A stretch of 19,346 bases of DNA from DATJHM01 sp035493895 (lineage in GTDB: Bacteria; Chloroflexota; Ktedonobacteria; Ktedonobacterales; Ktedonobacteraceae): the NCBI GenBank assembly GCA_035493895.1, contig DATJHM010000329.1, forward strand, positions 1 through 19,346, read 5' to 3'. This document shows, piece by piece, positions 13,366 to 19,346 of this stretch. Every line of letters begins with the position of its first letter. Position 1 is the first letter of the stretch. The notes beneath the pieces were generated by a model, which was given only the letters and a program-made list of their open reading frames with translations, had not been told where the DNA came from and made no database searches. Both the position numbers and the translations under genes were made by a program.

Positions 13366-14244
13366 ATGGCCGACGCCCATTTTACGTATGTCATCCCCTC
13401 TACTTTGCAGCAGGCTTTGCAGGCTTTAACTGCGACCACTCATCAGGCTCTACCATTAGCGGGCGGTACCCAGGCTCTGATTGCACTCAGGCAAGAAACG
13501 GTGCCGCCTGCTACGCTCGTCGATCTGCGAAACCTGGAGGAGTTGAAGCGCATTCAGTATGCGAGCCAGGCGGTGACTATCGGCGCTCTGGTGACTCTTG
13601 CGCAGTTAAAAGTGGATAAGGTGGTGCAGCAGCATGTCCCTTTGTTAGCAGAGATGGCAAAATCCTTTGCCAATCCGCTTATTCGCGCTGTCGCGACCGT
13701 GGGCGGGAATATCGCCGCCTCGTCTGCGATGGTCACGGACATGATTGCCCCTCTGCTTGCCCTTGATGCAACGCTGGTGTTGTATACGAACCAACCGACC
13801 ATCCAACAACGCACATTGAGCGTTGCTGACTATATACGGCAGACCCCCGTTCCTTGTGAGCTTATTACACAGGTAACACTACCTGTCTCCCCACACTCAC
13901 CTGTTTCTTATTACTATAAGATCGGCAATCGTAAGGCTGGCGCTCCCGCTATTGCTAGTATCGCCGCGTGGATCACGATGCAAGGCCCGCGTATCAGCAC
14001 CGCACGTATCGTCCTGGGTGCTGTTACCCCCATTCCTTTTCGTGCGCAGCGCACAGAAGCTGTTCTCCTTGGAGAGACGCTTCCTCTGCATGAGGCAACC
14101 ATCAATCGCTGTGTTGCAACGTTGGAAGAAGAGTTGCCAGAACCCTTGCAGGATAGCCAGGCGTCTTCTTCGTATCGCGCGCTGGCAGCGAGCGCGCTCG
14201 TAAAAAAAACACTGACACAAATAAGCTCCGTTGATAGAAAATAG
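13366..14244 (+). CDS. Molybdenum hydroxylase FAD-binding subunit (CoxM/XDH type)
   Basis: A 292-aa flavoprotein subunit that passes electrons from the 2Fe-2S subunit to the acceptor in xanthine dehydrogenase/CO dehydrogenase-type enzymes. The N-terminal FAD domain shows LPLAGGTQAL (29-38) and VATVGGNIAASSAMVTDM (from about 109); the usual Asp in AGGTDLL is Gln36. The region YYYKIGNRKAGAPAIASIAAW leads into the C-terminal domain with RIVLGAVTPIPFRAQ. I prefer the ATG at 13366, with AGGAGG just upstream, to the ATG at 13351, which lies in the hairpin. It is the first gene of the operon; the decarboxylase gene begins 15 nt after its stop. Its partner subunits are 2.5 kb downstream, an unusual arrangement. 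Confidence 0.9.
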   Translation: MADAHFTYVIPSTLQQALQALTATTHQALPLAGGTQALIALRQETVPPATLVDLRNLEELKRIQYASQAVTIGALVTLAQLKVDKVVQQHVPLLAEMAKSFANPLIRAVATVGGNIAASSAMVTDMIAPLLALDATLVLYTNQPTIQQRTLSVADYIRQTPVPCELITQVTLPVSPHSPVSYYYKIGNRKAGAPAIASIAAWITMQGPRISTARIVLGAVTPIPFRAQRTEAVLLGETLPLHEATINRCVATLEEELPEPLQDSQASSSYRALAASALVKKTLTQISSVDRK

Positions 14245-14259
14245 AAATAGTGGTGCTAT

Positions 14260-15762
14260 TTGAAACAGCAGTATGAGCAGAGAGATGCGACCAGCGGTAT
14301 CCATACAGACGTACCCGCAACGCCAGATCTCTCCTTTGATAATGCCTCCCTGCGGCGTCTGGGATATCAGGTCATTGATGAAATGGCCGATTACCTTTCT
14401 GAAGTACGGGAACGTCCGATCTGGCAGGCCATGTCCGATGAGGTGCGTATGGCTATTCGCGAACAGGAGTTGCCGGAAAACGGGTATGATTTTGCGGAAA
14501 CGCTGGAGTTTTTGCGCGAGATGATTCTGCCCTATCCGCAGGGCAATGGTCATCCTCGATTCGCAGGCTGGATCAATTCCGCCCCTGCGCACGCCAGCAT
14601 TTTGCTCAAGCCCCTGGCAGCGGCAATGAATCCGAATTGCGGCATTGGCGATCACGCGGGACAAACGCTAGAGCGTTGCGCTGTGCAATGGATCATGGAG
14701 CTATGCAATTTTCCTGTGGAAGGAAGCGCGGGCGTTTTTGTGAGTGGCGGCTCCGAAGCAAACTTCACCTGTTTGCAGGCTGCTCGCTACTGGGCGGCTG
14801 AGGTAGACGGCTGGGATATCCGCAAAGAGGGCGTGCAGGGCGCACATCCACCCTTTGTGCTCTACCAATCGGACCAGGGCCACTTCAGCGTACGCAAGTC
14901 GGTTGAGGCGATGGGCCTTGGGAGCAATTCTATCCACATCATTCCTTCAACCCCTTCCTATCAGATGGATGTGGATCAGCTTGTCCGGCGTATTCAGGAA
15001 GATCGCGCCAATGGACTCCGCCCCTTCTGTGTCGCGGCGACCGCAGGCACGGTCGATACTGGCGCGATAGATCCGCTCGATAAACTGGCCGATCTCTGCC
15101 ACGAGCAGGGCCTCTGGCTGCACGTTGATGGTGCCTACGGCGCATTTGGCATTTTAGATGAGCGGGTTGCCCCACTCTATAAAGGCATCGAGCGCGTAGA
15201 CTCACTGGCAACCGATCAACATAAATGGCTCTCTGTTCCCATTGATTGTGGCTGCTCTCTGGTACGCAATGGGAAGGCGCTCCATGATGCTTTTCGCCTG
15301 ACGCACACGGAGCCTGAAGAACATGAAGCCTGGATGTCAGAATATACCCTCCAGCGTACACGTCGTTTCCGTGCTCTGGATGTCTGGGCTGTGGTGCGTT
15401 CAGCGGGACGTTCTGGTCTGGCCAGGGCCATCGCCAATAATAGAGAGATGGCTCAGCTCTTTGCTCGCCTGGTGGCTGATACCCCCGAGATGGAGCTTGT
15501 CGCATCCGAACCATTGAGTATTGTTCGTTTCCGTTTCGTTCCGACAGGATTGCGCGCTCAACCCGTCCAGCTTGATCGTTTCAATAAAGCATTGGCTCAC
15601 GAGATCCAGCGGCGTGGAAAGGCCTTTTTCACCAGCACCCATTTTCAAGGAAGAGAGTTGCTGCGCGCCTGCTTTGTCAACTATATGACCACTGAAGATG
15701 ACGTCCGCATCATGCATGACGAAGTTCTCAGTGCCGCCAGGTCTCTTTCTCGCGAAATTTAA
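14260..15762 (+). CDS. Group II PLP-dependent decarboxylase (aromatic L-amino-acid decarboxylase type)
   Basis: A 500-aa PLP enzyme that removes the alpha-carboxyl of an amino acid to give an amine. Family marks in order are HPRFAGWINS, MNPNCGIGDHAGQTLE, VSGGSEANFTCLQAARYW (cofactor phosphate and ring site), QGHFSVRKSVEAMGLG with the ring-stacking His, VAATAGTVDTGAIDPL, LWLHVDGAYGAFG (Asp that contacts the pyridine nitrogen) and TDQHKWL with the Schiff-base Lys322. The family covers aromatic amino acid, glutamate, diaminobutyrate and cysteine-sulfinate decarboxylases; the substrate cannot be fixed here. The only start available after the preceding in-frame stop is about TTG 14260, with a weak SD; coupling to the gene ending at 14244 would explain that. 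Operon position between Mo-hydroxylase subunits suggests a linked pathway. Confidence 0.9.
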   Translation: MKQQYEQRDATSGIHTDVPATPDLSFDNASLRRLGYQVIDEMADYLSEVRERPIWQAMSDEVRMAIREQELPENGYDFAETLEFLREMILPYPQGNGHPRFAGWINSAPAHASILLKPLAAAMNPNCGIGDHAGQTLERCAVQWIMELCNFPVEGSAGVFVSGGSEANFTCLQAARYWAAEVDGWDIRKEGVQGAHPPFVLYQSDQGHFSVRKSVEAMGLGSNSIHIIPSTPSYQMDVDQLVRRIQEDRANGLRPFCVAATAGTVDTGAIDPLDKLADLCHEQGLWLHVDGAYGAFGILDERVAPLYKGIERVDSLATDQHKWLSVPIDCGCSLVRNGKALHDAFRLTHTEPEEHEAWMSEYTLQRTRRFRALDVWAVVRSAGRSGLARAIANNREMAQLFARLVADTPEMELVASEPLSIVRFRFVPTGLRAQPVQLDRFNKALAHEIQRRGKAFFTSTHFQGRELLRACFVNYMTTEDDVRIMHDEVLSAARSLSREI

Positions 15763-15774
15763 GATCGCATAGAA

Positions 15775-15794
15775 GCGTAAAGGAGCGTAAAGGA
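15775..15794 (+). repeat. Tandem duplication of the cysM ribosome-binding site
   Basis: The 10-bp unit GCGTAAAGGA occurs twice in exact tandem (15775-15784, 15785-15794), the last base being the A of the ATG start. Only the first copy, reading AGGAG at 15781-15785, has workable spacing (8 nt) to the start codon. Confidence 0.7.
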
Positions 15795-16738
15795 TGTACT
15801 ATCACAATGTGCTAGAGACGATTGGCAATACCCCCCTGATCGAGCTAAAAAGTTTTAGTCCGCGCAATGGCGTGCAGTTGTTCGCGAAAATGGAAGGGGC
15901 CAATCCTTCCGGCAGCATTAAAGATCGAATTGCGAAAAAGATGGTTGAGCGGGCCGAGGCTCAGGGTCTGCTCAAGCCGGGATCAATCTTGCTTGAGGCG
16001 ACCAGCGGCAATACCGGCGTGGCTCTGGCCCTGGTGGCAGGTATGAAGGGCTATCCTTTCACTGCCGTGATTTCTGAGAAAGGGACATTGGAGAAGCGCC
16101 GCATGCTCGAGCTGTATGGCGCGACAGTGATTACGTCGCCCGGTGCAGCAGGCAGCAATGGGGCCATCAGGCTTGCGCAGGAGATGATCCAGCAGGATAG
16201 CCGCTATGTGATGCTCTTTCAGTATGGCAATCAGGCGAACGCTGATGCTCATTACGAGACAACGGCTGTGGAGATTCTGCGCGATATGCCTGATATGAGC
16301 GTCATGGTTGCCGGTCTTGGCTCGGGAGGAACGATCACCGGTCTGGGTCGGCGTTTGAAAGAGCACAATCCTGCTATTCGTACCTTTGCCGCTGAGCCGA
16401 TTCAGGGCGAGAGCATCCAGGGATTGCGCAACCTGGCTGATGGTTTTGTGCCGCCCGTCTTTGATCCCACTGTGCTTGACCATAAAATACAGGTGTCGAG
16501 CCAGCAGGCATGGCGGCGTACGTTACAGTTAAAAGCGCAAGAAGGTATTTTCGCCGGTCCGTCGAGTGGCGCAGTGCTGGAGGTGGCGTTGCGTGCCGCA
16601 GAGCAGATGGAGCAGGGAAAAATTGTGATCATCCTGGCAGATGGCGGCTGGAAATATATGAGCGAGAAAAACTGGACGACGGTCCCCTCGTTACAGAATG
16701 TACCAGAGCCAGCGAATCTCTCCGCGTCCTTCTGTTAG
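15794..16738 (+). CDS. cysM: Cysteine synthase, mycobacterial CysM type
   Basis: A 314-aa fold-type II PLP enzyme that performs beta-replacement on an activated serine to make cysteine or an analogue. It shows ETIGNTPLIEL, NPSGSIKDRIA with Schiff-base Lys43, the substrate loop ATSGNTGVA (69-77), phosphate loop GLGSGGTITG (174-183) and GIFAGPSSGA. The segment LRNLADGFVP, the WRRTLQLKAQEGIFAG run and the ending ADGGWKYMS resemble Mycobacterium tuberculosis CysM, which prefers O-phosphoserine; the Arg linked to that preference there would be Arg212 here. The C-terminal tail ends in Cys. It lies 31 nt after the decarboxylase gene and 36 nt before the 2Fe-2S subunit gene, so it is probably in their operon. 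It might equally make a non-protein beta-substituted alanine. No carrier CysO-like gene is visible. Confidence 0.9.
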   Translation: MYYHNVLETIGNTPLIELKSFSPRNGVQLFAKMEGANPSGSIKDRIAKKMVERAEAQGLLKPGSILLEATSGNTGVALALVAGMKGYPFTAVISEKGTLEKRRMLELYGATVITSPGAAGSNGAIRLAQEMIQQDSRYVMLFQYGNQANADAHYETTAVEILRDMPDMSVMVAGLGSGGTITGLGRRLKEHNPAIRTFAAEPIQGESIQGLRNLADGFVPPVFDPTVLDHKIQVSSQQAWRRTLQLKAQEGIFAGPSSGAVLEVALRAAEQMEQGKIVIILADGGWKYMSEKNWTTVPSLQNVPEPANLSASFC

Positions 16739-16774
16739 ATATATGACTGCTACAATGAAAAGAGTAAGTATGCG

Positions 16775-17281
16775 ATGCAAACTGAACCATCCTATCCTCT
16801 GCATTTCTCTTTAAATGGTACAAGCATAGACACACATATCGCGCCAGAGCGCACCTTGCTCGAGGTATTGCGCCACGATCTGCACGCGTGGGAGGTCAAA
16901 GAGGGGTGCGGCAAGGGCGATTGTGGTTCCTGTGCGGTGCTGCTCAATGGTGAGGTCCGTCTGGCCTGTTTGACGCTGGGCGTTCAGGCCGATCAAGCGG
17001 CGGTGACGACCGTGCGTGGTCTGGGGAACGAGGAGCATCTGCATCCTCTTCAGCAAACGTTTCTCGAGCATGGCGCGGTGCAATGCGGTTTCTGCACTCC
17101 CGGGATGCTGATTACGGCCAGCGCTTTTCTCGATTCTCACCCGCATCCCACGCGCGAGGAGATACGCGAGGCGCTCGCTGGCAATCTGTGCCGCTGTACT
17201 GGCTATCAGGCGATTGTGGATGCGGTTGAAGCTGCCTCCCATTTGCACGCTGGTAATGAATGTGAGGAAGTGACGAAATGA
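16775..17281 (+). CDS. Molybdenum hydroxylase 2Fe-2S subunit (CoxS/XDH type)
   Basis: A 168-aa iron-sulfur subunit that carries electrons from the Mo centre to FAD. The N-terminal plant-ferredoxin-like domain has CGKGDCGSC (Cys45/50/53) and Cys65. The C-terminal helical domain has QCGFCTPGM (Cys104/107) and NLCRCTGY (Cys139/141), the pair that binds the cluster next to the molybdopterin. All eight ligands are present and the length is normal. The ATG at 16775 has a weak purine tract (AAAAGAG) upstream; another ATG at 16770 is out of frame. Its stop overlaps the start of the Mo subunit gene (ATGA), so the two are translationally coupled. Confidence 0.95.
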   Translation: MQTEPSYPLHFSLNGTSIDTHIAPERTLLEVLRHDLHAWEVKEGCGKGDCGSCAVLLNGEVRLACLTLGVQADQAAVTTVRGLGNEEHLHPLQQTFLEHGAVQCGFCTPGMLITASAFLDSHPHPTREEIREALAGNLCRCTGYQAIVDAVEAASHLHAGNECEEVTK

Positions 17282-19346
17282 GCACACAGGAATTACTGGG
17301 CACGTCGGTGCAACGTATCGACGCGCTGGAAAAAGTGCTGGGGACGACTCACTATAGTCAGGATTTCTGGATGGAGGGCATGCTCTATGGCGGTGTATTG
17401 CGCAGCCCCCATCCCCGTGCGCGCATCCTTGCGATCAAGACAACGGCTGCCAGCGCGTTGTCTGGCGTCCATGCAGTGCTCACGGCCAGCGATATCCCCG
17501 GTCGGAAAAACTATGGTGGCCCTTCCATCTTAGATCATCCTGTTCTCGCCAGCGAACAGGTGCTGTACGAGGGGCAGGCCATTGCGCTGGTCGCCGCCGA
17601 GTCAAAAGCGCAGGTGAAGCGAGCCTTGCAGGCGATCGAGGTTGAATACGAGGTGTTACCGGCGATCTTTGATCCGTTGGACGCATTGCAGCCGGGCGCG
17701 CCGCAGATCGGCATGCAGAGCAATATTGCCAGCCACGAATGGGTCCAGTCGGGCGACGTAGAGCGGGGGCTGGCAGAGGCAGCGGTTGTGGTAGAGCAGA
17801 CCTACCATACGACCTGGGTGGAGCATGCCGCGCTGGAAACCGAGGGCGGCTCGGCCTGGATCGACGAGGAGGGGCGTATTGTCGTGCGGATCGCAACCCA
17901 ATCGCTCGAATATCGTGAGCATATCGCGGCCACGCTCGATCTTCCTCCCGATCAGGTGCGCGTCATCTGTCCGCTGGTCGGCGGTGGCTTCGGGCGCAAG
18001 CTCGATATTACCATTGAACTCTATCTCGCTCTGCTGACCTGGAAAACCAGGCAGCCGATTTTTCTCTCCAGCACCCGCGAAGAATCGATCCAGGCGTACT
18101 CGAAACGCCATCCTTTTACGATGCACTATAAAACCGGCGCAACACGCGATGGGCGGCTCACCGCGCTGAGCGTGAAGGTGATTGCCGATGCCGGACCGTT
18201 TGTCTATCGCAGCTCGCTGGTCTGCCTGCATGGTCTGATGCTGGCAACCGGCCCGTATTATGTGCCAAATGCTATGATTGATGTGCAGGCGGTTCATACC
18301 AATAATATCTTTACCAGCGCGATGCGTGCGGTAGGAGGACCGCAGGTGAATTTTGCGTACGAGAGCCAGATGGACCAGTTGGCCGAGCGTTTAGGGATGG
18401 ACCCTCTGGAGTTTCGGCGCATCAATTATCTGCAACAGGGCCAGAGCTTACCCAATGGGCAGGTCATTCAGGACGCGGCTCTGCTGGATGAAGCGGCGCA
18501 AAAAGCCTGGCAGGTACTGGAACGTCCTGCAACAGAGGTTACAGGCACAAAGAAGGTTGGTCGTGGTATCTCTGCGAATTTCAGCGGGTATGGTGTACCA
18601 GGAAATGCGGCCACCTGTGGCATTGAAATGCAGGATGATGGCCGTGTTCTTGTCTCGATAGGTGTGAGCGATCTGGGCGGGGGCCAGCGCTCATCAGTTG
18701 CGCAGATCGTTGCCAGCGAGCTGCATCTGCCTCTTGAGCAGATTTCATTACACACGGCTGATACCTCACAGACGCCTCTGGTTGGTGCGACTGCTGGCTC
18801 AAAGACGCTCTACTATTGTAGCCATGCCGCATCTCTGGCCGCGCAAGCGCTGAGTAAACGCATCGTAGGGATCGCTGCGAATATGCTGGAGGCGCAGGAC
18901 GATGATCTTGTCTTCGATGGAGAGAAAATCGTGGTACGAGATCAATCGCGAAGAGGGGTAGCGCTGGCCGATGTCATCGCCGAAGCCAGACTGCGAGAGA
19001 TCAGTCTCGCGGAACAGGCGACCTATCAGACGCCGAAGGAAAAGAAGTTCGATAAAGCCAGTGGCACCGGCATTGACTGGCTGGGATTTACCTTTGGCGC
19101 GCATGCAGCGGAAGTGGCGGTGGACGAGGAGACGGGCGAAGTGACCGTTCTGAACTATAGTTGTTGCCACGATGTCGGACGCGCCATACATCCCCAGAGT
19201 ATCGTCGGACAGATGCAGGGCGGGATCGCGCAAGGGGTAGGTTTTAGCTTGATGGAGCAGGTTGTCATTGACAATGGACATATCCAGACGCCCTCTCTGC
19301 GCGAATATCTCATCCCGACCGCGCTCGATGTGCCGGATATCTCAAC
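17278..19346 (+). CDS. Molybdenum hydroxylase molybdopterin-binding subunit (partial)
   Basis: The window ends inside this gene after 689 full codons. It is the large catalytic subunit of the xanthine dehydrogenase/aldehyde oxidoreductase family, which hydroxylates a heterocycle or aldehyde using water. It starts STQELLGTSVQRIDALEKVLG, and the N-terminal domain has LYGGVLRSPHPRARI. Cofactor-contact segments are VGGGFGRK (234-241), MRAVGGPQ (349-356), SDLGGGQRSS (464-473), GATAGSKT and HDVGRAIHPQSIVGQMQGG (from 631). The CO dehydrogenase loop AYRCSFR is absent, so it is not a form I CO dehydrogenase. The catalytic Glu near the C terminus would lie beyond the window. The ATG at 17278 overlaps the preceding stop, with GAGGAAG about 8 nt upstream. 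Substrate unknown. Confidence 0.93.
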   Translation, partial: MSTQELLGTSVQRIDALEKVLGTTHYSQDFWMEGMLYGGVLRSPHPRARILAIKTTAASALSGVHAVLTASDIPGRKNYGGPSILDHPVLASEQVLYEGQAIALVAAESKAQVKRALQAIEVEYEVLPAIFDPLDALQPGAPQIGMQSNIASHEWVQSGDVERGLAEAAVVVEQTYHTTWVEHAALETEGGSAWIDEEGRIVVRIATQSLEYREHIAATLDLPPDQVRVICPLVGGGFGRKLDITIELYLALLTWKTRQPIFLSSTREESIQAYSKRHPFTMHYKTGATRDGRLTALSVKVIADAGPFVYRSSLVCLHGLMLATGPYYVPNAMIDVQAVHTNNIFTSAMRAVGGPQVNFAYESQMDQLAERLGMDPLEFRRINYLQQGQSLPNGQVIQDAALLDEAAQKAWQVLERPATEVTGTKKVGRGISANFSGYGVPGNAATCGIEMQDDGRVLVSIGVSDLGGGQRSSVAQIVASELHLPLEQISLHTADTSQTPLVGATAGSKTLYYCSHAASLAAQALSKRIVGIAANMLEAQDDDLVFDGEKIVVRDQSRRGVALADVIAEARLREISLAEQATYQTPKEKKFDKASGTGIDWLGFTFGAHAAEVAVDEETGEVTVLNYSCCHDVGRAIHPQSIVGQMQGGIAQGVGFSLMEQVVIDNGHIQTPSLREYLIPTALDVPDIS

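Noticed and set aside
13897..14664. 255-codon open frame antisense to the FAD subunit and decarboxylase genes
   Set aside because: Both sense genes are clearly recognised, and the antisense product is Arg/His/Cys-rich without any motif.
17278..19346. Reading the operon as a CO dehydrogenase (coxMSL)
   Set aside because: The AYRCSFR active-site loop of form I CO dehydrogenase is absent from the Mo subunit, and the gene order is interrupted.

Overview
The window looks like chromosomal DNA from a filamentous, actinomycete-like Chloroflexota bacterium, most likely class Ktedonobacteria. This is inferred from gene content and style and has not been tested by any search. The pointers are a zinc-ribbon/Ser-Thr kinase/WD40 fusion, an LLM-class (F420-type) oxidoreductase, a Mycobacterium-like cysteine synthase, a bacterial jacalin-fold lectin, moderately high GC, and several TTG/GTG starts resolved by good Shine-Dalgarno (SD) sequences. 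No rRNA, tRNA, CRISPR array, transposase or integrase gene was seen.

Layout. (1) 1-2066 (-): cytosolic protein kinase with an N-terminal zinc ribbon and a C-terminal seven-repeat WD40 propeller. A promoter with a 12-bp palindrome lies upstream, and the stop codon overlaps a possible next start at the window edge. (2) 2363-2659 (+): small GlsB/YeaQ-type membrane protein, separated from the convergent biotin genes by a long hairpin. (3) 5577-2802 (-): ECF sigma factor, overlapping putative single-pass membrane anti-sigma factor, then bioB and bioY, all co-directional with short gaps. (4) 5977-9395 (+): TetR regulator translationally coupled (ATGA) to a large PEP-utilising phosphotransferase of the PEP synthase/rifampin phosphotransferase type. 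(5) 9688-10218 (+): jacalin-like lectin, converging with an APH-fold kinase gene (10394-11467, -) and a small ORF. (6) 11468-12258: an AT-rich region of almost 800 bp with a promoter, an amber-interrupted Cys-containing ORF, a 13-bp inverted repeat and a hairpin. (7) 12259-13245 (+): LLM-class oxidoreductase. (8) 13366 to the window end (+): a molybdenum-hydroxylase operon whose FAD subunit gene is separated from its 2Fe-2S and Mo subunit genes by a group II PLP decarboxylase gene and a cysM-type gene. Direct and inverted repeats precede the operon.

How the genes work together. The most distinctive unit is the last operon. Its tight spacing (15, 31 and 36 nt, then a 4-nt overlap) suggests that the decarboxylase, the cysteine-synthase-like enzyme and the three-subunit Mo hydroxylase are co-expressed. 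They may form one unrecognised pathway, but no substrate can be named from the sequence. The sigma/anti-sigma/bioB/bioY run and the TetR/phosphotransferase pair are two further self-contained regulatory units.
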